NCBI GenBank assembly: GCA_014905825.1
Contig: JACGCN010000011.1
Span: forward strand, 1,240,001-1,304,000
From: Lyophyllum atratum
Taxonomy: Eukaryota; Basidiomycota; Agaricomycetes; Agaricales; Lyophyllaceae
DNA: 64,000 bases
Direction: 5' to 3'
Shown one piece after another: positions 35,759 through 47,978 of the stretch. The notes beneath the pieces are model-generated. The model was not told the DNA's origin and ran no database searches. It saw only the letters and a program-made list of their open reading frames with translations. The translations under genes were made by a program, and so were the position numbers. Every line of letters starts with the position of its first letter. Positions within the stretch are counted from its first letter, which is position 1.

Positions 35759-35824
35759 TGTTGTAGCGTTGGCTGGGTAGAGCACTAGACTCCCTTTACA
35801 GGAAGGTATGGATTCGAGTACAAG
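35759..35824 (+). other. tRNA-like (degenerate A-box/B-box) sequence in the candidate LTR
   Basis: On the plus strand the sequence has an A-box-like TGGCTGGGTAGAGCAC. A centre resembling an anticodon arm follows (CTAGACTCCCTTTACAGG), then GGAAGG and a B-box-like GATTCGAGTAC. Spacing is close to a 70-nt tRNA. The T-stem does not pair properly and the anticodon loop is too long, so it is not a functional tRNA gene. It may be a tRNA-derived SINE head, or part of an LTR that has captured tRNA sequence. Confidence 0.35.
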
Positions 35825-35978
35825 ATGATATAGATTCCGTCCTTTTCGGATGTCTGCTTATATACTCAAATTTACTATATATGGTAGATATTAGATCTCC
35901 GCTCAGATATCAAGCCGAGGCTGGTGGGCGCCCTGGCTTGCATACAGATTGGGAGCATACTCTCAACTCAGTGGGACA
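35759..35978 (-). mobile_element. Candidate 5' LTR of the Copia fragment
   Basis: In element orientation the segment starts TGTCCCACTGAG at 35978 and ends GCTACAACA at 35759, so it has TGT...ACA ends. It contains a TATA-like TATATAAG around 35853-35860. It is followed at once by GGTAACAGTGG, where a primer-binding site is expected, and then, about 125 bp on, by the gag ATG. The outer end is uncertain because there is no second LTR to compare with. Its last 60 bp hold a tRNA-like sequence (see separate entry). Confidence 0.4.
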
Positions 35979-35984
35979 TGTTAA

Positions 35985-38354
35985 CGAGCCAGTATTAGTA
36001 CTATAGTTGTTGTACGTTTTCTTAACGACTAAAGACTACGGAGAATCCTAGGATCTGTACACGTCCCATTTTTTTTGACAAGCCACATGAACAGTTGAAC
36101 TGCAAACTGTCGATGGGGCGATATAGCAGTACGAGTACTAGTATGCTGGGTCATAGGGTACATACTATGGGATGGATCCGGAGGTGCTCCCAATAAAAGA
36201 AGCAAAATCTCGACTTTGGATGCTCTGCGATCTCAGTCAACTCCCGTTACAGTAGTAGCTAAGGCACTAGAGTACCACTGTGACCGATGGCATGAAGGGA
36301 GCCCCCTCGCACCACATATGTAGCGAGACGCGTCAACAAGCCAGCGTTACTAGCTCCAGATTTTCCAAAAGCACCACGGAGGGTTCTATGTACTTAAAAC
36401 CGACAGCAACCCCCGAACCTCCAACTTACACGCATCGTTTCGTCTTGTGTTGGCTTGTGGTACATTGCAGGCGCCGATAAAAATCCCATCACATTGATCC
36501 GTACCTCCGCCAAAACCCCGCGGCCGATCTCCACATCTCCCACCCCCCACCCCGCGTTCCATTGTCCTCCACATGCGGCAACAGAAATGATACGCGGCTC
36601 CTTTGTTAACGATGACTGTGTATCTTATCAACATCATCATACACTGCGCTCAGTGGCACATCCCACGTCCCGTCATTTTCCTCCCCCCACCTTCCTTCCT
36701 TCGCGGTCCCAGACTGGAGATCAAGACGTACACCATTCGTCCGTGCGTTGGAAATGGTATGGCAAGGATTCAGAGGCTGAGCTCACTCGTCGGCTGTGGA
36801 ACCTGGGAGCTGGGACGGCTCTGACACTACCAATCAGACGCCCAACACGAGAAGTGCACCCCCCCTGCACCGCACCGCACCGTCGCCCTCTGACCCAACC
36901 CATCTGCATACCAGAGCAAACTTGGCCAGCCGGTCCAGCGCCGAATACAAAAGAGACTCCTGGTCCTCTCCCGGCGTCGTGGTGCCATGCCTACCATGGC
37001 CCCAGCACTGCCCTTCATAACCTGCGAATTGCGAGTCAATTCCCATCTCCCTCTCTCTTCGCCCTCATCGCGTCTTCCGTGCAGGTGGGCGTTAAAATTT
37101 CCGGGTAAGTCGATGTGGAATTGAGGCAAGATCGGGGTTTCTGTGCTGCTCTGCCCGAGCTGCGCGCGCCGTCACCGGCACCACCACCTCTCCCTCCCAA
37201 ACAAGACCGGCCCCCCGGCGACCCTCCGCAGGGTACAGCTCCTCAGATACACCTCTGGCACCCGAATTGTTGCGGGCTTCGTGAATGACACCGGGTTTCT
37301 GCGCTGGTGTACTGTTCTTGGACTGGCGTATTCGGGGATCGTTTCCGGGAGCTCTGTATCCTTGGCTCGCCTCTGTGTCTGCTTTCGCCACCGAGAACAG
37401 GAAGGGCTACCCAGCATCAAGACACGGCGCGGATCGGCAGACCCAGATCCTGATGGTTCTTTTTGTCGTTGCGTTTGCAGGCCCGGTGACCATTCCTGCT
37501 GATTCGGGTATGGTAGTAAACCCCACATTCCCTGGTATTGGACGAGGGTCGTTTGAGTGTGCTCTACATCGAGAATAGGGGAGGGGGTAGAGTGGTATGA
37601 GAGGCACCATTGGTGATAGGTGTTGGTGGAGCCTGGGATACGACGGCAGCAGCAGGTATGGCTTGGAGACGGCTCCCCCAGGTCTTGACAGACCCGACTT
37701 CGACGCGAACCTGAACTGGGGTCGACCGATTCGTGGTCCTGGTGCACATCATGCTCGGGGGGCTATCACTAGTATGGGTCCCGTATGGAACTCCGGGAGA
37801 CTTTGATGTCAGGATCGCGGGACGACGCCAGGCCCCATTATGGATTGAGATGACGTGGCACAGGCACAGCGAAAATCAGCGGGGACTACATCTACACTGG
37901 TCCTTGCCTGTATGATACGAAGTGCCTTGTTCTTCTAGGGAGGGAGGGTAAGAAAGCTGACTAGGACTTGACGTTCAATTTGACTCACCTGACGCGACAT
38001 GGACCTGGCTACCCTGCGATGCTACCTTGATCTTGGGCGCTTCAGTAAGGGGTGTGGAGTGGATCCAACTGCCTGAGGATTTGCCCGAAGATCATCAGGG
38101 TTGCCTTTCAATTGTGTTCAAGCAGGTTCTATGGACGGGATGGAAGCGGACAACACCAATCATGTCCAGGGTTGGTTGCATTGTCAGCAACCAATCCATC
38201 AACGATTGGTCTTTGTTATTCCCATATCAGGCAACAATCGACTCCCATCACGTTGCATGCTTGCCTCTGTTTGCACTGTTTTACACCATATGCGGTAACT
38301 TTGCAAAAGATGATTGGATTGGTTTCAACTGAATTGGTCTCCCCTGGATGCCTG
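35985..38354. other. Gene-poor region between the Copia fragment and clp1
   Basis: About 2.4 kb without a frame I can support. Several overlapping short frames at 36.4-37.9 kb show no motif and shift between strands, as expected for non-coding GC-rich sequence. It may contain further unrecognised transposon debris. Confidence 0.4.
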
Positions 38355-38360
38355 TATAAA
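38355..38360 (+). promoter_or_regulatory. Putative TATA box of the first Clp1-like gene
   Basis: TATAAA (within CTGTATAAATGG) lies about 80 bp upstream of the ATG at 38436, a usual distance for a fungal TATA element plus a short 5' leader. Confidence 0.5.
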
Positions 38361-38435
38361 TGGTCGGCTGCCCGCCTCGAACTTCCGTCAGTTCAATCCC
38401 TCCCCGCCCTCTCCTCTCCAACCGAACTTCCAGCC

Positions 38436-39638
38436 ATGGTCCTCCAGTCCAACTTCGCCAAGCGCACCGTCAGCAACGCCGAGAACACCCCTCCCGCCTC
38501 AGTCCTCCCCTCCAAATCCTTCTTCTCCCGCATGCGCTCCCACAACACTACCCGCCGCAGCCGCCGCCAGGGCTCCACCAACAAGTACACCGTCGAGCAG
38601 GCCGCGCGCCGCAGCCGCACCAAGGCCCCCGCTACCTCCCTCCAATTCAAGATGAGGAGCATCGGGGCCGGGGCTGCGGCCCTTCCGATTCCCGATATCG
38701 AGATGGCGGATGCCGAGCCTGTCGCGTCGACCTCCTCCTCTTCCACCACCGTGCCTGTGATGCTCCCTAAAGAGCTCGGCCGTCCTGAATACCGTGAGGT
38801 CGCACGCGAGGCTCTCCTCGCTGCCGACCCGGATCTCACCGATGTCGAGCCCACCTACATCCGTGACGGTCTCGAGGCCTTTGGTCCCAAGTACGCTCTT
38901 TTTTCCTCTCCCCTTCTTCATTCCAATGCTAATCAGCTTGTTCCCAGACTATTGAAAACACTCTCCAGCGTGCGCGCCTCCCCACCCACCGCCGACATCC
39001 TCCCCAAAGAACTCTCCATCATCGTCCACGATCTCACCACCGCCCTCCCCTCCCACATGCTCGCAATCTACGGGCCCGCCCCCAAACCCTCCCCATCCCC
39101 ATCCCCCTCCCGCCCCACCCCCGCCCCCAAACGCAAAATCACCCTCTACCCAGTGCACTCCCTCTACCTCGCAGCCCACTGCGCCCGCCTCCCCGCCTTC
39201 CCCTCCACCACGCACGTCCCAAGTCCGACCGTCGCACCCGGCGGGACCTCGGTGGAATACACGGTCCCGGTGAAGGCGCTGTGCCTCCCCTCACCCGCGT
39301 CCTACCCCCGACTCTCGGCGTTCCTGTACACCAAACGCGCTGATACCCTCCTGGCGTCGCTGCTCCCCCTCGCACCCCCCGCAGCCCTCCTCTCCCCCTC
39401 ATCACAAGACCAAGGAGCGGGAAGGGCGTACGCGGCGCAGCTGGCGGGGACCTACACACCGCAGGCACTGCTGCAGCACGCGCTGCTGGTGCATGGGCTG
39501 TGGCAGAACGTGTGTGCGCTGGGGATATTTGAGGATGCGTTGTGGGAGGTGATTGATGTGGCGTGGAAGGTGTTGTTGGGAGCTATTGCGATGGGGACGG
39601 AGGGGGATGTGGAGGCTGTTTTTGGGGAGGAGTTGTGA
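38436..39638 (+). CDS. clp1: Clp1-like protein (clampless1 family)
   Basis: Two exons (38436-38890 and 38948-39638) give 381 residues. The 57-nt intron (GTACGC to TTCCCAG) contains no stop and is a multiple of three, so a longer retained form of 400 residues is possible. The C-terminal half has the features I associate with basidiomycete Clp1: LPSHMLAIYG, TLYPVHSLYLAAHCARLP, LCLPSPASYPRLSAFLYTKR, and near the end LLVHGLWQNVCALGIFEDAL. In Coprinopsis cinerea Clp1 acts downstream of mating-type genes and is needed for clamp-cell formation in the dikaryon. The N-terminus is basic and Ser/Thr-rich. A diverged paralogue faces it at 41.1-41.8 kb. Confidence 0.75.
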   Translation: MVLQSNFAKRTVSNAENTPPASVLPSKSFFSRMRSHNTTRRSRRQGSTNKYTVEQAARRSRTKAPATSLQFKMRSIGAGAAALPIPDIEMADAEPVASTSSSSTTVPVMLPKELGRPEYREVAREALLAADPDLTDVEPTYIRDGLEAFGPKYALFSSPLLHSNANQLVPRLLKTLSSVRASPPTADILPKELSIIVHDLTTALPSHMLAIYGPAPKPSPSPSPSRPTPAPKRKITLYPVHSLYLAAHCARLPAFPSTTHVPSPTVAPGGTSVEYTVPVKALCLPSPASYPRLSAFLYTKRADTLLASLLPLAPPAALLSPSSQDQGAGRAYAAQLAGTYTPQALLQHALLVHGLWQNVCALGIFEDALWEVIDVAWKVLLGAIAMGTEGDVEAVFGEEL

Positions 39639-41094
39639 AACTGTCCTTGCCCGTCCTTGCATCGTTGATACCCTGATCATACACCACACACCGCGCATAT
39701 ATCCTATCCTCCACACCCTGCAATTTTTCATTATTCATTATCATTATGTAGTATACGCATCCACCACACGAGATTAGTTAGAAGAAGAAGTAAAGAGAAA
39801 CCATGTATCCTGTCATATGCACATATGCAACCTACTTATACGCACAAAACATAATAACACTTTTCAAACACTCCTTCCAGTGCGCTCCTCATAAGTTGAC
39901 CCAATAAAGATCAAAGAAAAAGCAAAGCCTTCCTCTTCCTGTCCGAGTCAGGTCTAGCAACCCTCAGACCCTTCCATACATATTGCATTGAATAGAAGGC
40001 TTACTGGGCCTTACGAGTAGTGGTTCGCCGTCATCCTAACGTACTGCCCTGACGATGTTACGCCATTGACGATGAGCTTTGGGATGAATCCCTGTCAGTC
40101 ATGGAATATGGAGCTGTCGCACGGGGTACGTACAGTGCACTGTGACGAGGTGGCTTGCTGCTACGATTCTACGAACAAAGAGGCTAAAATGGCTCGCATC
40201 TTTGGATCGTCGCGAGTAGGCCCTCACTCAATTCCGCTTGGTACCTCTCATGTCCTGCGCTCTGCTCCGTATCACGCCTCGGTTTCCCGCCAAAAAGGAA
40301 GCGATACCCTCCAAGAAATCCCACCTCTTGCGTCGGTGGGCCCGAGACAGAGGAAAACCATTCCTCCCCACCTCTCCCAGCCCGGAGCCGTAGTTTCTCC
40401 GCACCCACCTCAAATTCTACATACCCAAAGGAGACAACGCGGGCATATTCACGAATCAACGCTACTCCATCGCGTTAGCCCTTCCCCTCTCCCCCCACTC
40501 CGAAGTCCGGAAGTAATCATAATCATAATCAAGACCATGATCATCATCCTGTACATTATGATTATGTGCACCTGTACGGATGCGGATGTGGATGTGGAGG
40601 TATGCCCAAGAGGCAGGAGGGGCCCCGACCCATGGCATGGGCGCGAGCTTGAACTTGAAAATTGATTGGTACCCTGATTCCAGAGGTGACACGGTGGAGG
40701 AGAAGGGCACGAATGAAAGCAAAAAAGAAAATCGTATTCAGGCTATCATATCATTATGCGTATACGGGGTACGTGAGCGGGACGTGTATGTAAGTAGTGT
40801 GGGGTATGGGGTATAGCCTCAGTAGGAGGGGGTATTACAATTAGTACGGTGAGCAATGGTACGAGATTAGGTGTGTGCAGGTGCAGGTGGTATGTAGCAT
40901 ATAGAGTAGCAGGGCCAGGAGACGGGACGGGTCGAGGAAGGAACGGGAGGGGGGTGCGTCGGACGGAGCGGGGGGCGGTATTAGTATAGATACATATAAA
41001 CATATCCCAAGTGGGAGCAAGACAGAGACAGAGACGGAGAGAGACAGAGAAAGGAAAGGCGGGACAAATCGTATCGCGGTCCTCACCCTCCTCA
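39639..41094. other. Convergent intergenic region between the two Clp1-like genes
   Basis: About 1.46 kb between the two stops. It should hold both 3' UTRs. The plus-strand frame at 40066-40665 has no motif and is not called. Confidence 0.45.
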
Positions 41095-41836
41095 TCACAT
41101 CCCCGCATTCGCAGCCCTCAGCCTAACCCTCCTCGCCTCCGCCGTAACCCCCCACACCATCCCCACCAACTCCAACACCCTCCTCTCCCTCACCCCCAAC
41201 GCCAGCACATTCTTCCACATCCCCTCATTCCTCCCCACCAGCTCCCCAAACCCCTCCTGTGCGCTCCCCTGCCGCGCGAGCACCCCCGCCATCGCAGCGG
41301 CGTTCGGGAACTCCTCGACGACGGCTGGGGGGAGGAGGCGGTACGCGAGGGCGGTGTGGATGTGCAAGGCGGGCTCGAGGGGGAGGGCGAAGAGGAGGAG
41401 GAGGGGGAGGGTGGGGGGGTGCGGGACGAGGAGGGGGAGGAGCGGGAGGGTTAGGGTGTTCGTGTTCGTGTACGTATTGGGGTTTGGGTGGGGGTGTGTG
41501 GGTGGGAGACAGAGCTCGACACGGAAGGCGGAGGCGTAGAGGGGGGCGTTAATGGGGATGAGGAGGGGCGCGTCTGGGGAGGGGCTGGGGGTGGAGGAGT
41601 AGACGGCGAGGACGTGCGTGGGGAGCTGGGTGGGGCGCAGCATGGGGACTTCGATCGTGGCTGGGAGGTCTGCCCCGGGCGGCAGCATAGGTTTAGAGAC
41701 GTTAAAGTGGCGGCAGAGAACTCTGTAGGGAGGGAAGGGGGAAGGTCAATTGGAATTTGAGGGGGGCGGGGAAGGACGGTACGCACTCGTGGGGATCGGC
41801 GTCGGGAGTCAGGAGGGCAGGTCGTTGCGGGGCCAT
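41095..41836 (-). CDS. Second, shorter Clp1-like protein
   Basis: Two exons (41787-41836 and 41095-41722; 64-nt intron with GTGCGT donor and CCTACAG acceptor) encode 225 residues. It lacks the basic N-terminus of the first copy but keeps the family blocks: LPTHVLAVYSS, a run LPLLPLLVPHPPTLPLLLLF where the other has LCLPSP...FLYTKR, and GMWKNVLALGVRERRVLELV near the C-terminus. It is probably a diverged paralogue of the gene at 38.4 kb, which it faces tail to tail. Whether it still acts in clamp-cell formation is unknown. Confidence 0.65.
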
Positions 41837-44014
41837 CGGTTTAGTGAGACGTGGATCGTTGGTGATTAATAGTGCGGGCGTGGTACGGGTATCGATACAG
41901 GTATGCGGAGAACGTTATATGGACAGATCTGCAATAGCGAGGACCGCGGTGTGAGAGCAACAACGCCAGGAGAAAAGAGAGGAAGTGCGAAGGAGGGGAG
42001 ACGTAGGGAAGAGAACGTGAGGGGCAACAAAGAATAAGAAAAGACGAGACGACCACGTCCGTACCATATTTATGTATCCCAATTATAGCTTGTAGGTCCG
42101 CCGGAACGTCGGGGCTCGCCAAAGAAAAAAAATTATAGACACATTGCAGGGACTTCGGATATGGGACGCAGGGTTCGCGACAGCCCCGGATGGTCCCCCG
42201 GTCGTCGGTCGCGCTCGAAGTTTATTGGGTTGGGAGGGAGATGGACGTAATCGATGTGGATGAGATCAAGTAGCATCGTCAATCAAGTAGCATCGTCAGT
42301 CAGCTGCGAGGGACGCTCCAAAATCCTTTTGCCTTGGAGCAATTTTTTTCATTTCGTGTCGCATCAAATGGATTTAATAAGGCCACGAGGTGGTGGACAG
42401 TCTCCCTGGGGCAGCAACCATTAATTGGTCAACAGAGGGATACACAGCGCCTGGAGAAGACCCATTCTACGCATTTGTGATCATCCAGGACGTGTTACTG
42501 TGGATCCAGATTCCGGTTGGATGATACCAGGAGCAGGGGAAGATATTCACAGCTTGAGATGAGAGTAAGAGGACAAGCCAGTGTGATTGATAGCGCCGAC
42601 GAGCCAGCTCGTTCTCGGCAGGGCGCCGATTGACATCCCGCGGCGGCGTGTGTTTCGGGACTAGCGTCGCGGATCGATGGCGCGCGTGTGGTTTGCATGG
42701 AAACGGCGCAACCTCAACGATGTCATCGATACATCGAGATCTGGAATTCTGAAACGCTCTGCGAATTCAGAATTCCCGGGGAGCGTTGGTCATGGAGGAT
42801 AAAATCTTCGCTCGATGATAGAGTGAATCAGGATCAGGGTTGTCTTTCGTTCGAAGTTGTTTCTGGAGAGTGCACCTCCTCGAGGGTCTTCTACACCGTA
42901 GCAGTCAACGCTCAAGAGATCGCTAGGTGATTTCCTCGTCCGGATATACTCTACCGTGTCGCCTATTCCAGCCTATTCCTGAACTCGAGGAGGCACGCGA
43001 ATTAGAATTAGCCATGGCAGGGTCTACGGCTGTCTACGGTAGCACCTGGTAGCACGGCAGGTACAATGCCACGCGAGGCCAAGTGTTTTTTCCAGGCATA
43101 TTCTTGCCGTGTCAGGCAGGATTACATAGACGTAATAGCTGTTATGGGTCTTCGTTAAGATATTATGTGCTCTCGTACCTGGCACCTTGTAGGACTCCCA
43201 CCAGCTCCCACCCCGAGTCAGCGCTATAGTTTGCATGGTGTTCTAATTTCAAACGTGGCGTATCACCCCCGCAGACTTCCCAAAAGCGGTACCGCGGCGG
43301 AAGTACTCAGGATATCCAAGAGACGGGAGCAGTCGCTAGTCGATAGAACCACATCCCTTTCTGACATGCATTGTGGGTACGTGATATTTTCCACCGTTAC
43401 GCGCGATCCTGTCCAGGCTCAACTGCCTACCATCCTGATATCACCGCCGAGCTGTGAACAAGGACCGAAAGTGCACACAAAAATCCGACCTAATTACGCT
43501 CTCGTCGGACACATTCATCCTATTGGTATCCTCGCCTAGCTCGTAACCAAGCTGGTAGCCTTGGTGCTCAGCAACCACCTGGATGAGTACCGCGATATTG
43601 CGACACCCGTTCGCCATCTATCTTTAAATTTCTGCACGTCAAATAAAGACAACTTGAACTATGTGCGTCCGATTTCGTTTGAGGTGATATACGACTCTAT
43701 GGAAAGTCGAGCTTCCGGCTCTACCTCTGGGAGCTAGTCTTAGACCTCCTGATGGCGTTTTGGCTGAGATATGCTGAAATGGAGAATACGAGATAAGTGA
43801 CTCGGTACAGTGGATACAGATCATGCGGCAATCTACCAGACACGCGGTGGGAAATGACTGCCGACTCGGACACGAGGCAGCTCGCATCAAAAAACAATGA
43901 GCCATCCTCGTCCCTGCCGCTCATTTGACGATACACTTCCTGTCATAACTACCTGTCATTTGGCGAGATGTTCCAGGATAGTGGAAGATCACCCGCACGT
44001 CAAGGGGGCAGCCG
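41837..44014. other. Gene-free region
   Basis: About 2.2 kb. The part next to 41836 is the presumed promoter of the short Clp1-like gene. A small direct repeat (AATCAAGTAGCATCGTCA) lies near 42270-42300. No convincing gene is seen. Confidence 0.45.
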
Positions 44015-45394
44015 TCAAAGAAACAGCGCCGGGTCAAGTCTCGTCAAATCAGCGCAGCGGATTTCACCCTCCATGACCAGCTCAGAAACGGCTCGTCCCG
44101 TCCCAGGCGCATTGCATATGCCCTAACCCACAAAAAAAATAGACCACGAAGTCAGCTCCTCCTAGTCACCTACGTAAAGGCCACAAGACCTCATAAACAA
44201 TGTACTCACCCAGCACGTATGCCCCACCGCCACAATCAGCCCCCGCGCCACCTTCCGCGCCTCCCCTATAATCGGGCCCGGCCGCCTCCCCCGTACGCTA
44301 GGCAAATAGCAAGCCTGCCTCTGATCGACCTTCCCCGCCCTCAACACCCTCGACACCCCCCGCACCTGCTTCCAGATGTCCTCACACGCCTCCCTATTAA
44401 CCTCCACCTCGTCGACGCTCGGCGGCACCGCCGCATCGTCCCCCGGCCCGCACGCGTACACCTCCCCCTCCGGCCCCGGACGCGCGTAGATCTCAGGGCT
44501 CGCATGGGTTGTCCCCCGACGTGTTCCTTGCTTTGCGGATGGTAGAGTGATGTCGGTGAAGAGCACGTAGGGGGCGATGGGGAGGAGTTCGCGGGGAGGG
44601 TGGATGGTGATGCTGTGGGCGCGGGTGCCGACGATCGGGAGAGCGGGGAGGAGGGCGGGTGCCCAGGCACCTGCGGCTAGGATGACGTGTGTGGCTGGAA
44701 GGAACTCTGGGTCGGCTGGCGTGATGGGGCCATTGTACTCGACGCCGGTGACGCGTCCGTGCTCAGAGAGGATGCGAGTGGCTTTTCCGCGTACTAAGGA
44801 GGCGCCCTTCTCCTCTGCGAGAGCTAGCATGCTCGTGGTGAAGCGGTACGGATGTACCTGCGCGGTATCGCCGGTAGGTGCCATCGACGAGTAGGCATCA
44901 GTCAATTCTTCTTCGATCCAGGTAAGGTCGCTGGGGAGCCCTGTCGCTCTCTTCCGTGTTTTCTTCTGAGGCTTCCCACCTTCGAGCCCAAGCGTCTTCT
45001 CCAGACTCTTTCTCCTCCCGATAAGAGGGTCCCCCTGCTCCTCCCCACTACCTTCACCAGCACCAGACTCTGGTATTTCCTCTGCCCGTCCTTCCCAGCT
45101 CCCGCACTCCACGAACCGCCACCCCCACCGCTCCGCCCCGTCATGCAGTTCTGCAAGCCGTACATGCTCGTTGAATGAGACATCTACCAGTTCCTTTGGG
45201 TATGCCCATCGCGCGACGAGGCCCCCTGCCTTTCCGGATGCGCCTTGCGCGGCGCCGCCTGCAGATTCTTCGAGGACGGTAACTTTGGTGTTCGAGGACG
45301 CGAAGGAGGGGTGGTGTGTGATGTAATACGCAGTCGTACAGCCGATGATGCCGCCGCCGATTATGACAATCGAAAGATCTTCGGGCTGGGCCAT
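44015..45394 (-). CDS. FAD-dependent oxidoreductase of the DAO family
   Basis: Two exons (44210-45394 and 44015-44122) join in frame to 430 residues. The ATG at 45394 sits just before the Rossmann motif IVIIGGGIIGCTTAYYIT (GxGxxG, residues about 8-26), which binds the ADP part of FAD. Other DAO-family signs are AAQGASGKAGGLVA, VHPYRFTTSMLALAEEKGAS, VILAAGAWAP and the C-terminal GPIIGEARKVARGLIVAVGH followed by APGTGRAVSELVMEGE. The protein resembles the yeast Tda3-type oxidoreductases, which lack a known substrate. A Lys/Gly-rich insert lies at about residues 115-155. The oxidised substrate (an amine or amino acid in the wider family) cannot be inferred. Confidence 0.88.
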
Positions 45395-47978
45395 ATTTGA
45401 GTTTGCTGGCGATTCTGACTTTTGCACTACTGTCGAACTCTAGAATATCAATGTGAGGGACGCATGTGTGCGCAGAGAGGGATCGTGATAACAATGACGA
45501 ACCGGCCCCCGGGCCGACATACCGGACTCACTCACAGTGAGGTCACAGCGAGAATGAATCCAAGACCAGAACCTTCCGAACTTGCTCTCGTTTCAGTACA
45601 CGCATGCCGTAAGTGAGATCTTCTCTAATATCTACAGAACATTCAATGTGATTGATGGTCAGCTACGGTTACATACGAGATAATATACAACTCAATGAAC
45701 TTGTCGCCACTTGCGTCATGCCCCACGTAGTGTGTCCGTAAACCCCCAATAGCCCCTCTGAATCCCGCGTTTTAGCTTCTATCAGTCAACGCACGTCAGC
45801 CTGAAGAACTCTGGAACGAATACCCAATAAGGACGTATCACTGACCCCGAAGAACCTCGTCAGCCTCCCACGCCGTTTCTTCGTTCGCGTGGCACCACCC
45901 GGCCATAGATACGAGCTGCGCCCAAAGTTGCGGTGATTCATCGAGTGGTCTTGTAGGACGTCCTCCTCACTATTCATCGGCTGCGATCTACGAGGTCATT
46001 ATCCCATCTTCGAAGCATGATGGGCAGCGTACTGGGAGCTCAGAGGTGTAGGGATCGTTGTCGCGCCGGGTATAGTACGTGGAGTGGTTGAAAGGGTATT
46101 CGTAATCATTCGCGCGTGAACGGACGCGGTCGGACATGCCAGGGACCAGCAACAGCTTGGGGTGCCAGTGCCAGCGGATGGTCGGGCGCATCCAGCGAGC
46201 GGGGAGCGGGTGCTGGAGAGCGGGTGCTGAAAGAGAGGAAGACGAGACGCGAGCAGTGATTATATCGCAATGCCTCGGACTTGCTTCTCTTTCCCAACGT
46301 AAGGCGGAGTCGGTCTATGATGTGATATGATGGATGTACGCCTGAGATCAGGCCATCGCGAAGCGTCTCGGGAGAAATGGGCTGACCCCCTCATTTGTGA
46401 CTCGGTGTGCCTCAAAAGTCGGCTTTTTCATGTGCTGGAATAGTCAACAGGGACCGAGGGGATGGAAACGGCGAAGTGTGTGAGTTCTGTTTCTAGGGGC
46501 GGACCGAGATAACCCTGGGACGGGATGAAGATCCCAAATGGTTGAGAAGTCAAGGAGACACCGGATGTGAGCCCTAAATTAAGACAGGTATCTGAATGGG
46601 ACTATTGAAAGATAACCACGGGAAATCACTCACAACAGCGCGCAGAAGGTGGGGAGAAAAGCCAAGTCGTACGATGTCAATAAGTACCTGCACCGTGACC
46701 CATAGACAGGAAAGGCAAGAATCTCCGGCCATCAGACGATTAGATAGCAGTCGCGTTTGTGACAGAAACGATCTCTCCTTGAGTTTTTACAGTGATGATT
46801 TGTCAAGAGACTCAACGGGCGCGTCAATTAAAGAGAAGGTGATAAGAAGCATACCTTGGCCGAAAAGGTCCACTGTAGAGTATCCCCGTACCTAATCATC
46901 TTAGCAAGACAGGCTAGAAGATGATTGTGGCACTACAGGATGCAGATAAGTCGGCCAAAGCCTGTCAAGTCGAAACACGGATGAGGTTGAATTGATTCCG
47001 AGAAGCCGGACTGGAGAGTTGTGAACTGCTCACCACTTGTTCAAAAGCCCCCGCCGCGAAAAGTCGGATCGGCACCCGTAAGGAGACAACACGAGGATTT
47101 GACCATCCCGCCGCGAAAGGGTCATTCCGTTTACGTCGGCGTCTCTTTTGGACAACGCCATTTTCTGTAGCCAAAAAGGCATATCATTAGTATTCTCGCT
47201 CTACAGGAAAGGTCGGCGCCGGGTGGACACACACGTCTACTAGCCAGCCTGGGAGTCGGACCGTCCGAGGAGATGCAGAATCGTATCGGGGCCCAACAAA
47301 CGAAAGGACAGATTGGGTTCATTCCCACCTCCACAAGGTTCAGATGTTCAGCTTCTATATCTCACTGGAATCACGAACCTTGACAATGTGCCATTATGTC
47401 GTTCCCTTTTTGCCGGTTTGAGATGCTATTGAACGTGTCAGAAAGTTCAGTCATGTGCTGTTGCAAACCTTCCAATCTCCAGTTGTTCGGCGCTGTCAGT
47501 GTGTAGCAAGAGGAGCGGCTGTTAGAATCAGATAGACTAAGCTACGCATGGTCCCATCGACCAGCTTAAAGGAAGATAAGTGGCTGGGTTGGTGTGGGTG
47601 ACCATAGTACTTGGGTGACTGCAGTTACGGATCGGTGTTCGTGTGATGCGTGTAGACCCTTCAAGAAGTTCGTTCATGATCTTGAAGAGGGGGGCTAATA
47701 TTGGCAGTGGCATAACGACAAACGCTTGCTAGCAGCTAGGCATTGGATGGACTAAACAGCGGAAAGTGTCGTGGTCACGGTGGTGGTACACAGGTGGTAC
47801 ACGTGCCATTCAACGAGAGTGAAATCTCCCGGGCCATTTCGGCCCGGCAACCAAAGGCTCCCAGGCTGTAACTTCCATGCAGGCAGCAGTTGCTCTGCAG
47901 CTGATGCAAACTTCAGTGTGAACAAGCAAGTCGATGACTTTTGTTCGGCCCAAGTGACTGCGTTGAACTTTGACAATC
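45395..47978. other. Gene-free region between divergent genes
   Basis: About 2.6 kb between the starts of the FAD oxidoreductase (minus) and the amidase (plus). Short frames on both strands carry no motifs. I see no repeat or transposon end. Confidence 0.45.

Noticed and set aside
35759..35824. Functional tRNA gene
   Set aside because: A- and B-box-like motifs are present, but the T-stem does not pair and the anticodon loop is too long.
36455..37108. 217-codon plus-strand frame and overlapping neighbours
   Set aside because: Overlapping frames on both strands without motifs are expected by chance in this stop-poor stretch. Nothing links them into a gene.
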